Positions 43,358 to 52,179 of a stretch of 64,000 nucleotides of DNA are shown piece after piece. The first letter of the stretch is position 1. The number at the start of each line of letters is the position of its first letter. The stretch is from Streptomyces lydicus (GTDB lineage: Bacteria; Actinomycetota; Actinomycetes; Streptomycetales; Streptomycetaceae): contig NZ_JNZA01000012.1 of NCBI RefSeq assembly GCF_000717345.1, positions 124,001 through 188,000 on the forward strand. The letters run 5' to 3'. Below the pieces are notes generated by a model. It was given only the letters and a program-made list of their open reading frames with translations, was not told the origin of the DNA and searched no databases. The translations under genes and the position numbers were made by a program.

Positions 43358-44017
43358 TCAGTCCTCTGCCCGCTGCGTCACGGGAGCCTCGGTGCGATCG
43401 CCGGGGAATTCGTACCAGCGGCGCTGGAGGCAGACGTAGCGGACGTCGGCCTCGACGAGGCTGAGGAACGCCGTGACGGTTTCCCCGAGGCGCTCCTGCA
43501 GCCCCGCGTCGCTCAACTGCCCATCGTCGGTGAAGCCCTTGTGCGCCGCGGGGAGGCTGAACATGTCGGGGTAGACGCGCGTACCGAGGTGTTCCAACGG
43601 GACCCTGAGGGCCCAGAGCCCCCGATTGCCGCCGACCAGGGAAGGGGAGGCGGAGACGAGCAGGGCGTGCTTGGACTTGAACGGCTGAGGCCGGACGCGC
43701 GAGACCCAGTCGATGGCGTTCTTGACCACTCCCGGTACGGAGGCGTTGTACTCCGGCGAGGAGAGCACGAAGGCGTCGCACCGTTCGAGCCGTTCCCGCA
43801 GGGCGAGTGCGCCGTCCGGCAGGCCGTGCGCGGTCTCCATGTCGCCGTCGTACAGGGGCATGTCGAATTCCCGCATGGTGGCGAGATCCACGTCGGCCCC
43901 GGCGTCGGACAGCATGCGCGCGACGAGCGAGGCCAGGCGGGCGTTGGTCGATCCGGTGCGCAGCGAGGCGCCCAGGACGAGCAGGCGCAGCGGTTCGGGG
44001 TGGGCATCGGTGGGCAT
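43358..44017 (-). CDS. NADPH-dependent FMN reductase
   Basis: The protein has 219 residues with a flavodoxin-like fold: LRLLVLGASLRTGSTNARLA phosphate-binding loop, then SPEYNASVPGVVKNAIDWVS, the family signature, and KHALLVSASPSLVGGNRGLW. It belongs to the azoreductase/chromate reductase group that reduces FMN or quinones. It converges on the SDR gene with 31 bp between, with no evidence of shared regulation. Confidence 0.9.
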   Translation of the reverse strand: MPTDAHPEPLRLLVLGASLRTGSTNARLASLVARMLSDAGADVDLATMREFDMPLYDGDMETAHGLPDGALALRERLERCDAFVLSSPEYNASVPGVVKNAIDWVSRVRPQPFKSKHALLVSASPSLVGGNRGLWALRVPLEHLGTRVYPDMFSLPAAHKGFTDDGQLSDAGLQERLGETVTAFLSLVEADVRYVCLQRRWYEFPGDRTEAPVTQRAED

Positions 44018-44345
44018 GGCGGTCGGGTCACGTCCTTCCGTCTTCCGCCTCACAGGGACGTCCGCCCTCCAGGAGGCGGCACGGGCACCAGTCTGGCCCG
44101 GCTCCCGGCCCTCGCCGGGTACGCCGCGCCATGAGGCCGGGTGCGCGTGGGGTGGATGGGCCCGCCGGGACGAGCGAGGTGCGTGGGGTGGACCGGAGAG
44201 CGGGTAGGGGCATGCTGGGCGTCGGCCGGTGTGAGCTGGGACAGGACCAGCGACGGACCGGGAGGCGGAAGCGGGGCCGTGGTCGTGCGGCTCCGCGCTC
44301 CGTTTCCCGGCCGGCCGTGGGGCTTCGATCGGAAGGTGCAGGCGA
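44018..44345. other. Intergenic region without recognisable gene
   Basis: The 328 bp between the divergent FMN reductase and ornithine cyclodeaminase-type genes is GC-rich with several GTGGGGTGGA-like runs (for example near 44148 and 44190). It should hold both promoters. I see no structured element or coding frame that I can support. Confidence 0.5.
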
Positions 44346-45335
44346 ATGCTGGTTCTGGGGCGCGCGCAGGTGGCGGCGCTGCTCGACATGGATGCCCTGA
44401 TCGACGCCCTGGCGTCGGCGATGGCGGACCTCAGCGCGGGCCGGGCGTCCTCCCCGGACCGCGTCGCCGCCACCGTGCCGGACCGGGAGGGCTTCGTGGC
44501 CGCGATGCCGGGCTTCGTGCCGTCGGCCGGGGCGCTGGCGAGCAAGCTGGTGTCGGTGTTCCCGGGGAATGCCGGGACGTCGTTGCCGACTCACCAGGCG
44601 CTGATCGTCGTCTTCGACCCGGACACCGGTGAGCCCACCGCGCTGTTGGACGGTACGGCGCTCACGGCCGCGCGGACGGCTGCCGCTTCGGCGCTCTCCG
44701 CGCGACTGCTGGCCCGTGAGGACGCCTCGGTGCTGGCGGTGCTGGGAACCGGCGTCCAGGCGCGCTCCCATGCCGAGGCGATGTGCAGGGTCAGGCCGGT
44801 ACGTGAGATCCGGGTGGCGGGCCGCGACCGGGGCAGAGCCGCGGCTCTCGCGGCCGACCTGTCGGCCGAACTGCGGCTGCCCGTCGAGGCGGTGGCCACG
44901 TACGCCGAGGCGCTCGCGGGTGCGGACATCGCGGCGGCCACCACACATGCCGTCGACCCCGTGGTGCGCCGGGCCTGGCTGACCCCGGGGGTGCATGTGA
45001 CGTCGGTGGGCTTCAATCCGGCCGGCCGGGAGATCGACGATGCCACGATCGCGGACGCGCTCGTGTGCGTGGAGTCGCGGCAGGCGGCGCTGGCGCCCTT
45101 CCCCGCGGGCAGCAACGACCTGCTGGAGCCGGTCCGCGACGGCGTCATCACGCAAGATCACGTCCATGCCGAGCTGGGCGAACTCCTTGCCGGCAGCCGG
45201 CCCGGCCGTACGTCACGTGAGCAGATCACGCTGTACAAGTCGGTCGGTGTGGCGGCCCAGGACGCCGCCGCGGCGGCCCTCGTCGTCGCGGCCGCCCGGA
45301 AGCAGTCGGTCGGGGAGGAGATCCGGCTGGCGTGA
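44346..45335 (+). CDS. Ornithine cyclodeaminase/mu-crystallin family protein
   Basis: The protein has 329 residues, starting MLVLGRAQVAALLDMDALID. The NAD-binding Rossmann motif is VLAVLGTGVQARSHAEAMCR, preceded by LLDGTALTAARTAAASALSA. This family includes ornithine cyclodeaminase, alanine dehydrogenase-like enzymes and ketimine reductases. In natural product loci they supply unusual amino acids, but none is linked here, so the substrate is open. Confidence 0.88.
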   Translation: MLVLGRAQVAALLDMDALIDALASAMADLSAGRASSPDRVAATVPDREGFVAAMPGFVPSAGALASKLVSVFPGNAGTSLPTHQALIVVFDPDTGEPTALLDGTALTAARTAAASALSARLLAREDASVLAVLGTGVQARSHAEAMCRVRPVREIRVAGRDRGRAAALAADLSAELRLPVEAVATYAEALAGADIAAATTHAVDPVVRRAWLTPGVHVTSVGFNPAGREIDDATIADALVCVESRQAALAPFPAGSNDLLEPVRDGVITQDHVHAELGELLAGSRPGRTSREQITLYKSVGVAAQDAAAAALVVAAARKQSVGEEIRLA

Positions 45336-45374
45336 CCCACTCTCGGCGGCGCGCCGTGCGCCCGGCCGGGTCGG

Positions 45375-45632
45375 CTACGAGGAGCCGGTCCGTGCCCGCT
45401 TGCGTGCGGCCCGGCGACGCATGGCGCGCCGCTCCTCCTCGTCCATGCCACCCCAGATACCGGCGTCCTGGCCGTGTTCGAGGGACCACTGCAGGCACTG
45501 CCCCATCACCGGGCAGCGGTGGCAGACCTCCTTGGCCTTCTCCGCCTGCATGACCGCAGGACCGTTGGTGCCGACGGGGAAGAAGAGTTCGGGGTCCTCG
45601 TAGAGGCATGCGGCTTCGTTGCGCCAGTTCAT
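45375..45632 (-). CDS. WhiB-family iron-sulfur transcription factor (WblE/WhiB1-like)
   Basis: The protein has 85 residues, MNWRNEAACLYEDPELFFPV. The four cluster-binding cysteines are C9, C37, C40 and C46 in CHRCPVMGQC, followed by the turn motif GIWGGMDEEERRAMRRR and a basic C-terminal tail. The length and N-terminus resemble WblE/WhiB1, but this copy is probably a paralogue given its accessory context. Wbl proteins bind sigma factor region 4 and control development, stress or antibiotic genes. Confidence 0.92.
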   Translation of the reverse strand: MNWRNEAACLYEDPELFFPVGTNGPAVMQAEKAKEVCHRCPVMGQCLQWSLEHGQDAGIWGGMDEEERRAMRRRAARKRARTGSS

Positions 45633-45991
45633 GGTGCGCTCCGTTCTCCGCGGCGGTACGCGGTCGGTATCACTGCTGCGGCAGGGACGGACGGACCCGG
45701 ACCGGCCGGACAGCCCTGGCACTCCGCGTACCAGGGGCCCGGGGCGGCTCACGACGAGTACGAGGGGCCTGGGCGGCTCACGAGACCGGCCACCCGGACG
45801 ACTGTGCGCACGCCCGCCCGTCAATTCCTGTCCCCGGCTTTGTGGTTGTACTGGGTCGCGTTCCCGGTCCCGCTGCCGAAATTCCCCCTTGCCCGCAACG
45901 TTTGAGCCAGCTGATGCCGAGGGCGCGGAAGTGCTACCGCTGACGGTGCCGGTGACGGTGCTCCCTCACCGCTCGGGCGCCGTGCACCGGC
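45633..45991. other. Intergenic region upstream of the WhiB-like gene
   Basis: The 359 bp holds the whiB-like promoter on the minus strand and the downstream end of the next minus-strand gene. It carries no coding frame I can support. Long leaders are usual for wbl genes. Confidence 0.5.
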
Positions 45992-46351
45992 TCAGGAGGC
46001 GAACCACGGGACCCGGCAGGCGTGCGGCGCCATGCCCTCCGGACACAGCGTCCTGATCACCGTCTTGCGGATCCGTCGCCAGGCCCGCAGGGAACACGCC
46101 AACCGGACCCGCAGCTCGACCGATTCCCGCGCGCCGCTGCTCTGACCGGGATGTTCCCAGGCCCACTGATCCGCGAGAATGTCGTACACATCAGCGGTCG
46201 ACAGCTCGCTCCCGTGAAAGGTGCGGGCGACGCCCGCGGCGACGATCCGGACGCTCCCCGAGCCTGCCACGGCCTCCTCGACGAGTTCCCTGACCCACGC
46301 CAGCCCCTGCTCGTCGGCGTACAAACCGAACCTCAGCGTGCGCGTCCTCAT
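45992..46351 (-). CDS. Hypothetical protein (119 aa)
   Basis: The frame begins MRTRTLRFGLYADEQGLAWV and includes GSGSVRIVAAGVARTFHGSE, DVYDILADQWAWEHPGQ and a basic C-terminal part RLACSLRAWRRIRKTVIRTL. No signal peptide or membrane segment. The composition is coding-like and the start is clean, but I recognise no family. It is transcribed toward the WhiB-like gene with a wide gap, so no operon is implied. Confidence 0.6.
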   Translation of the reverse strand: MRTRTLRFGLYADEQGLAWVRELVEEAVAGSGSVRIVAAGVARTFHGSELSTADVYDILADQWAWEHPGQSSGARESVELRVRLACSLRAWRRIRKTVIRTLCPEGMAPHACRVPWFAS

Positions 46352-46485
46352 CGACTCAGCCCTTCTCGATTCGGCGGCGCCCGGGGGAGGGGAGCCGTGG
46401 CCCGGCAAGGGGCACGGGCGCCGTCATCCGCTCTGCACCTCTCGACTCTCGACGGGGCATCGTACGTGCGCGGGTCGCCGTGCCC

Positions 46486-46530
46486 GCGTCAGAGGCCGTC
46501 GCGTCAGGGGCTTTCGCGTCAGGGGCCGTC
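46486..46530. repeat. Three tandem 15-bp repeats
   Basis: Units GCGTCAGAGGCCGTC, GCGTCAGGGGCTTTC and GCGTCAGGGGCCGTC follow one another at 46486, 46501 and 46516. They lie in the 356-bp gap between the hypothetical gene and the divergent protease gene. A further CGTCAG-poor flank has no gene. Possible operator array or slippage product. Confidence 0.55.
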
Positions 46531-46707
46531 GCGGAAGCGGGCGTCCTGGTAGGGGCCGGGGCCGGCCCCCAGCTCGGACATCTGTCCTTCTCCGGGGGAA
46601 ACCTGATCAGGTGAAAGCCCGTCATCGATGGTGGACCCGCTCGCCGGTCCGCGCTGCGGCGGGCTCACCGTCGCCGGTGTCCGCCTCGTCGCAAGGAGCC
46701 CGTCCTC

Positions 46708-47676
46708 ATGCCCGCCGCCACGCCTCCCGGCATACCGGAGCCGACGTCCGCGATCCCCGCCCGCGTATCCCGATCCCGCCGCAGGCGCAGCACCGTTCTT
46801 GCCACCGCCGGCATGCTGCTCGTCTGCGTCGTGCCGGTGTCGGAAGCAGCCGCCGCTCCGAAGGGCACCGCCTCCAAGGCGCCCGATCCGTCGGTCTCCA
46901 CCATGACCTTCACCGCCAAGGAGCGCCGCGACGCGCTCGCCTACTGGACCCCCGCCCGTATCAAGGCCGTGGGCAGGTCCGTGGACCTGGGCCCGACCGG
47001 CCCCCGGTCCCAGCCGTGGCGGGGCACCGCGATGAAGACCGTCGGCCGGCTCTTCTTCGTCAACGCCTCGGGCGCCGACACCTGGTGCACGGCGACCGCC
47101 GTGAACAGCGCCAACCACTCCGTCGTGATGGCCGCCGGCCACTGTGTGCGGCGTCCCGCCTCGCCCGTCAACACCTACCTCGACATGGTCTTCGTCCCCG
47201 GCTACGGCAAGGGCCGGCAGCCGTACGGCGCCTTCGCGGTCCGAGCCGCCGTGACCCCGCGCACCTGGGCGGAGGACGCCGTCAACGACGTGGCGGCGCT
47301 GGTGGTGGACGCCGATTCCAAGGGCCGCAAGCTCGTCGACGTGGTGGGGGGACAGCCCGTCGCCTTCAACCGCCGGGTGGGCGGGATGACGGTCGCCTTC
47401 GGCTATCCGGCGACCCGTCCCCAGCTCGGCGAGGAACTCCTGCACTGCACCGGTACCGCCGAGCCGGCGCCCGCCGGCGAGCAGGCCCTGCCCTGTGACA
47501 TGGGCGGCGGGGCCAGCGGCGGCCCGTGGCTCACCGACTTCGACGCCACCACGGGCAAGGGCGTGCTGGTCTCGGTGAACAGCCACGGCGACGGACCGGA
47601 GTCCGGCACCCACATGTACGGCCCCGTGCTGGGCTCCGCGGCAAAGGCGGTGTACGAGCAGGCACAGCGCGGCTGA
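46708..47676 (+). CDS. Secreted trypsin-like serine protease
   Basis: The protein has 322 residues. A twin-Arg-free basic N-terminus (SRSRRRRSTVLATAGMLLVC) forms a signal ending near AAAAPK. A short pro-region follows, then the S1 peptidase domain: His in VMAAGHCVRRP, Asp in AVNDVAALVV and Ser in DMGGGASGGPWL. It resembles the V8-like/trypsin-like proteases of Streptomyces with unknown specificity. The I36 inhibitor 6 kb away could be a partner, but nothing shows this directly. Confidence 0.88.
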   Translation: MPAATPPGIPEPTSAIPARVSRSRRRRSTVLATAGMLLVCVVPVSEAAAAPKGTASKAPDPSVSTMTFTAKERRDALAYWTPARIKAVGRSVDLGPTGPRSQPWRGTAMKTVGRLFFVNASGADTWCTATAVNSANHSVVMAAGHCVRRPASPVNTYLDMVFVPGYGKGRQPYGAFAVRAAVTPRTWAEDAVNDVAALVVDADSKGRKLVDVVGGQPVAFNRRVGGMTVAFGYPATRPQLGEELLHCTGTAEPAPAGEQALPCDMGGGASGGPWLTDFDATTGKGVLVSVNSHGDGPESGTHMYGPVLGSAAKAVYEQAQRG

Positions 47677-47860
47677 CCGCCGCGCGCGGCGCGGGCGCGG
47701 CGAGACGGGCGGGCAGCCCCGCCTCGCGCCCGCCGTCGCAGGAGCGCAGGACTGCCCGCCGAGGCAGAGCTGTCCGCCGGGTCAGGGCTGGGGAGCGGGT
47801 GCCGGGACAGGAGCCGGCGTCCGACGAGGCCGGCCAGCAGCAGGCCGCCGACCATCGTGA

Positions 47861-47977
47861 TCAGGGACAGGCCGGGACCCGGGGCCCAGTCGACGTCCGC
47901 GGCACGAACGCCGGGTCGGCGAGCCACTCCTGCAAAGCCGCCTCGCCCGCCGGCGTCAGCCGCATCACGCGCCGCAT
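47861..47977 (-). pseudogene. Probable fragment of a PadR-type regulator
   Basis: The reading MRRVMRLTPAGEAALQEWLA followed by DPAFVPRTSTGP matches the wing and linker of PadR regulators (RLTPAGRAAL-type) but then shifts out of frame, and no recognition helix precedes it. The best view is a decayed C-terminal piece. The surrounding 47677-48286 is otherwise featureless; a membrane-helix-like reading (LSLITMVGGLLLAGLVGRRL) in a neighbouring frame may be the other half of the same wreck. Confidence 0.35.
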
Positions 47978-48286
47978 CCGCCCGCCCTGAGCCCGGCCGC
48001 CACCAGCCCGTATGCACCCGCCGAGGCCGCCACCCGACAGGGCTTCCTCCCCTCCCGCCCGACCGACCCGCGTCCGGGGTGACCGGACGGACACCGACGG
48101 AACGCCGAGCGCCACCAGGGCCAAACCTCCACCGCACACACCGAGTTGAAAGACTCGTGGTGCGTCGAGTCGCTGGCGGCACGCGGAAATCGGTGGTAGG
48201 GACATCTGGCCAAAGGGGTGACGCGGACGATCGCGGATCCGTATCCTCACGCGCCTGAGCCGTCCCACCAGGATCCTCAGAAGCCC

Positions 48287-48379
48287 GATGCCGCAGACGA
48301 ATGCGTCAGCTCGATGCGTCAGCCCGATGCCTCTGACCGAAGCATCAGCGCGACGCGTCAGACACCGAAGCCTCACAGG
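48287..48379. repeat. Seven imperfect 13-bp tandem repeats upstream of the symporter gene
   Basis: Consecutive units start at 48287, 48300, 48313, 48326, 48339, 48352 and 48367, with consensus GATGCGTCAGCCC; the sixth unit is 15 bp long. They end 74 bp before the PutP-type start. The units are GC-poorer than the flanks. Repeats of this regularity could bind a multimeric regulator or form a structured leader. The rest of 47978-48286 contains nothing I can assign. Confidence 0.65.
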
Positions 48380-48452
48380 ACCCCGCGGGCCTCGCCCGGA
48401 GCCGGGCCGTCCCCGCCACCCCCCCCAGCAGCGCCTGTACCGAGGAGCAGCG

Positions 48453-50000
48453 ATGACGCACCTGATCGTCCCCGTCATGATCACTTTCGGGGTCTTCCTG
48501 CTCGCCATGGTGGCGGTGGGCTTCTGGACGTATCAGGAGACTCTCACCTTCTCCGACTTCGCCCTCGGTGGCCGCCGGCTGAGCGCGCCGGTCGCCGCGC
48601 TGTCCGCCGGAGCCAGCGACATGTCCGGCTGGCTCTTCCTCGGGCTGCCGGGAGCCGTCTACGCCGCCGGCCTCGGGGCCGCCTGGATCGCCGTCGGGCT
48701 GGCCGTGGGCACGTATCTCAACTGGCGTCTGGTCGCACCACGCCTGCGCACCTACACCGAACGCGCCGGCGACGCCATGACCCTGTCGGCATACCTGGAA
48801 GAACGCTTCGAGGACTCCAGCAGACTTCTGCGCCTGGTCTCGGCCACCGTCATCGTCGTCTTCTTCACCGTCTACGTCGCCAGTGGCCTGCTGGCCGGGG
48901 GAGTGCTGTTCGAGGGCATCTTCGGCGGCGGTTTCGAATTCGCCCTCACCGTCTTCGCCGTCGTCATCGTCGTCTACACCGTCCTGGGTGGCTTCCGCGC
49001 CGTCAGCGTGACGCACACCGTGCAGGCCACCCTGATGCTCTGCGCGGCCCTGGCCCTCCCCGCGATCGCCATCGGCATTCTCGGCGGCTTCGGCGCGCTG
49101 CACGACGGTCTCACCCGCAAGAGCCACGCCCTCCTCGACATCGGCGCCAAGGCGGGCTTCGACGGCATCCATTGGACGCCCGGCCATTCCCTCACCGCGG
49201 TGGCGGTCATCTCGCTGCTCGCCTGGGGACTGGGTTACTTCGGTCAGCCCCACATCCTGGTGCGCTTCATGAGCATCCGCAGCGCCCGTGAGATCCCCCG
49301 GGCCCGCCGCATCGGCGTGAGCTGGGTGGTGCTCTGCCTGGCAGGTGCCTCCCTGATCGGGCTCGTCGGGATCGCCGCCCTCGACCAACCGCTGGACAAC
49401 CCCGAGACCGTCTTCATCGCCCTGTGCGCCCAACTGGTCAATCCGTGGATCGCGGGCATCCTGCTCGTCGCCGTACTCGCCGCGATCAAATCCACCGCCG
49501 ACAGCCAGCTCCTGGTCTCCGCGATGGCCCTCACCGAAGACTTCTACGGCGCGTTCCTCAAGCGCCGCGCCTCGGACGCCTCGAAGGTCCTCGCCGCCCG
49601 CGCGACGGTCGTCGTCGTCGCCCTGGTGGCCTACGCCATCGCCCTGAGCGGAGGCGGCGTCCTCGACATCGTCTCCTACGCCTGGGCCGGCTTCGGCGCC
49701 GCCTTCGGCCCCGTCATCCTGCTGTCGCTGTACTGGCCGCGCATGACCCGCGCCGGAGCGCTCGCCGGCATCATCACCGGAGCGGCAACCGTCCTGCTCT
49801 GGAAGCACATCGACCCGCTCCTCGGCCCCCTCCACTCGGGCATCTACGAGATGGTTCCCGGCGTGCTCGTCGCCACCACCGCCGCCCTGCTCTTCGGCAA
49901 ACTGGTCGGCCGCCCTCCCCGCCGCGTCTGGTCGGGCCCCATGCACCCGAAGCCCCAGAACACCACCACCCCCGGCCTGACCCCACCCACCCTCCACTGA
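48453..50000 (+). CDS. Sodium/proline symporter (PutP-type, SSS family)
   Basis: The protein has 515 residues with about 13 membrane helices. Signature parts are FALGGRRLSAPVAALSAGAS, DMSGWLFLGLPGAVYAAGLG and ALTEDFYGAFLKRRAS. The start ATG 48453 follows GAGGAG. Family residues near the sodium site appear as LAAIKSTADSQLLVSAMALT, where Lys replaces the small or Met residue usual in PutP. It is expected to import proline with sodium. A 13-bp repeat array precedes it. Confidence 0.9.
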   Translation: MTHLIVPVMITFGVFLLAMVAVGFWTYQETLTFSDFALGGRRLSAPVAALSAGASDMSGWLFLGLPGAVYAAGLGAAWIAVGLAVGTYLNWRLVAPRLRTYTERAGDAMTLSAYLEERFEDSSRLLRLVSATVIVVFFTVYVASGLLAGGVLFEGIFGGGFEFALTVFAVVIVVYTVLGGFRAVSVTHTVQATLMLCAALALPAIAIGILGGFGALHDGLTRKSHALLDIGAKAGFDGIHWTPGHSLTAVAVISLLAWGLGYFGQPHILVRFMSIRSAREIPRARRIGVSWVVLCLAGASLIGLVGIAALDQPLDNPETVFIALCAQLVNPWIAGILLVAVLAAIKSTADSQLLVSAMALTEDFYGAFLKRRASDASKVLAARATVVVVALVAYAIALSGGGVLDIVSYAWAGFGAAFGPVILLSLYWPRMTRAGALAGIITGAATVLLWKHIDPLLGPLHSGIYEMVPGVLVATTAALLFGKLVGRPPRRVWSGPMHPKPQNTTTPGLTPPTLH

Positions 50001-50053
50001 CCGAACCCACCCGGACCCGCGGCCGTGCACACTTACCACGACCGTCGTGCGCT

Positions 50054-51388
50054 TCATGGAACGTCAGAATCCGTTTCACAGCGAGCAGTTCGGCCCTCCC
50101 CTCTGCCGCGCCCTCGATCCATTGCGCGCCACTCCGGCCGTAGTCCGGTCAGGCTTGTCGTGAGGAAGTAGAGCGCTGCACCGGTCAGCAGTACCGGCAC
50201 CAGTCCGAAGGAGGCCACCATCGCTCCGCCGAGCAATCCGCCGAGGGGAATCCCGGCCCATGCCAGTGCGTCACCCAGCGCGTTGACCCGGCCGAGCAGC
50301 CGGCGCGGTACCCGCTCGAAGGACATCGCACCCAGGATGGGGTTGAGGAAACCCGCGCCGAACCCGCCGACAGCAAATACGGTGAGCACCGCCCACCTCG
50401 GCGCATCAGAGGCGAGAATCAAGAATCTCGGCGCACCGGCCAGCAGGAACCCGGCGAAGAACACCACGCGGCGCCGCATTCGGTGTGCGGCGGCCGCGGC
50501 CGCCAGGCTGCCGGCCACGGCTGCCAATCCCCCTGTACTGCTGTTCAGGCCGATGTCGGTCGGCCCGTGGCCGGACTCTTTCGCCCATACGGGCATGAGC
50601 ACCGTGTTGAACGCCGCATCCAGCAGGTTGGTGATTCCGACCATGACGATGAGGGTGAGCAGCAGCGGTTCGCCGCGCAGGAAGACGAAGCCCTCGCCGA
50701 ACCGCCGCCAGTAGCCCGGCTGCGCCCCGTCATCGGGTGGAGCGCCTTCCGCAGCTGCCGTTCCGATGCCGCGTGGCAGGACCAGCGCGACGATCACCGA
50801 GCCGAGGGCGAAGCACCCCGCGTTGACGAGAAGTCCTGTCAAGGGACCGAGCAGCGCCACCAAGGAACCGCCGGCCGCCGGGCCGATGGTGGAGGCGAGC
50901 CGTTCGGTGACGCCGGCCAGCCCCGTTGCTCGCTCCAGCGGTACGCGACTGCGCTCGGCCGCTTCCGGGACCATCACCTCCTTGGCCAGGTCACCGGGAC
51001 CGCGTGCCGCACCGATCAGCGCGACCAGGACCAGCAGCAGGGGAAGCGAGAGCAGGTCCACGGCATGGAGGAGAGGAACGGAGCAGGCGGCGGCCGCACT
51101 GAGCAGGTCGGTGGTCCAGGAGACGCCGCGCGGTCCGGTCCGGTCCACCAACGGGCCGGCCAACGCCTTGACCACCACGTAAGGCGTCATCTCGCAGCAG
51201 GCCACCAGGCCGGTCTGGGTGGCACTGCCGGTCGTGACCAGTACGAACCAGGGCAGGGCGATGGCCGAGATCCTGGTGCCGGTCAACGAGACCGCTATGG
51301 CTGCGAGTACCCCACCCAAAGGTCGTAAGGAACGCCGGCTGGAGGCGCCGTCCGTATCAGGGGCTCCTTCTGTCACGACATCGGTCAC
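50054..51388 (-). CDS. MFS transporter (drug exporter-like)
   Basis: The protein has 444 residues with about 12 helices: ALPWFVLVTTGSATQTGLVA, PGDLAKEVMVPEAAERSRVP and NVLGDALAWAGIPLGGLLGG-type segments. It belongs to the MFS_3/enterobactin-exporter-like group. Its ATG overlaps the stop of the HTH regulator (ATGA), so the regulator is the first gene of a two-gene operon. Ligand unknown; an antibiotic or metabolite exporter under its own repressor is the usual meaning. Confidence 0.88.
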   Translation of the reverse strand: MTDVVTEGAPDTDGASSRRSLRPLGGVLAAIAVSLTGTRISAIALPWFVLVTTGSATQTGLVACCEMTPYVVVKALAGPLVDRTGPRGVSWTTDLLSAAAACSVPLLHAVDLLSLPLLLVLVALIGAARGPGDLAKEVMVPEAAERSRVPLERATGLAGVTERLASTIGPAAGGSLVALLGPLTGLLVNAGCFALGSVIVALVLPRGIGTAAAEGAPPDDGAQPGYWRRFGEGFVFLRGEPLLLTLIVMVGITNLLDAAFNTVLMPVWAKESGHGPTDIGLNSSTGGLAAVAGSLAAAAAAHRMRRRVVFFAGFLLAGAPRFLILASDAPRWAVLTVFAVGGFGAGFLNPILGAMSFERVPRRLLGRVNALGDALAWAGIPLGGLLGGAMVASFGLVPVLLTGAALYFLTTSLTGLRPEWRAMDRGRGRGEGRTARCETDSDVP

Positions 51389-52053
51389 GACCGCTCCGGC
51401 CCCTTCTCCGTTTCGGGCGCGGAGGTGGCAGTCGACGCTCCGGGCGCGTCCAGTTCGGGCAGGAGGTGTGTGATCACGGAGACCCGTTGGGCACCTTCGG
51501 GAGCTTTGGCCGCCTCCTCCGGAACATCGGGCCGGTACCGGCTGATGACTGCCCTCAACTCTTCTTGGAGGGCCACGGCCTCCTCAGGAGTGAGGCGCAG
51601 GGGCCAGTCGCTCATATCGAAGGTGTCGCGCCACGAACGGGGCATCGTCTGCAGCTCGTTGAGCGCCCGTTGCGTGCGCAGATTGTAGGTGGCGGCGACG
51701 GACCGCAGATACGCCATCGCGGCCTCGGGCTCTCGCACGGCGAGATCCGGGTCGTTGAACCACGTGGTCTGATGCACCGAACGCCACCAACGCTCCCGTC
51801 CGTTACCGCGCTCGGCGTCCTCCTCGACGAAGCCTGCCGCGCCGAGCTGGCGCAAGTGGTAGCTGGCCGTACCGGAGTTGACGCCCAGCCGCTCGGCGAG
51901 CCGGGTGGCCGTTGACGGTCCGTGCTTCCGCAGCAACCCGACCAGTTGCACGCGTACCGGATGGGCCAGCGCCCGCAGGCCCTTCGCGTCCAGGACGACC
52001 GCGTCTGCCTCACCGGGCAGGTCGGTCGTCGCCCTCTCTTCCGAGTCACTCAT
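51385..52053 (-). CDS. Helix-turn-helix (ArsR/HTH_20-type) transcriptional regulator
   Basis: From ATG 52053 the protein has 222 residues. The winged helix is LRALAHPVRVQLVGLLRKHG, STATRLAERLGVNSGTASYH and LRQLGAAGFVEEDAERGNGR. The C-terminal 100 residues are helical and acidic with no metal-binding cysteines, so it is not a metal-sensing ArsR. It probably represses its own operon with the MFS exporter through the repeat array just upstream. Confidence 0.88.
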   Translation of the reverse strand: MSDSEERATTDLPGEADAVVLDAKGLRALAHPVRVQLVGLLRKHGPSTATRLAERLGVNSGTASYHLRQLGAAGFVEEDAERGNGRERWWRSVHQTTWFNDPDLAVREPEAAMAYLRSVAATYNLRTQRALNELQTMPRSWRDTFDMSDWPLRLTPEEAVALQEELRAVISRYRPDVPEEAAKAPEGAQRVSVITHLLPELDAPGASTATSAPETEKGPERS

Positions 52054-52065
52054 GTCGTGCACAGT

Positions 52066-52119
52066 AGACCGCAAAGAGTTCTTCGCAAAGACTTGTTCGC
52101 GAAGAAGTCTTTGCGGTCT
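52066..52119. promoter_or_regulatory. Three-copy operator-like palindromic array
   Basis: Three 17-bp copies abut: CGCAAAGAGTTCTTCGC (52070-52086), CGCAAAGACTTGTTCGC (52084-52100), and CGCAAAGACTTCTTCGC inverted (about 52099-52115). Outer flanks AGACC and GGTCT extend the whole into a 21-bp dyad with one mismatch and a 12-bp centre. It lies 12 bp upstream of the regulator start, overlapping where its promoter must be. An autorepression site is strongly suggested. Confidence 0.7.
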
Positions 52120-52179
52120 AACGCGGCGCGGGTGCCCAGGGCTTCACGAAAAACTGAAAGCGCTGGGTGCGTGGCGTGG

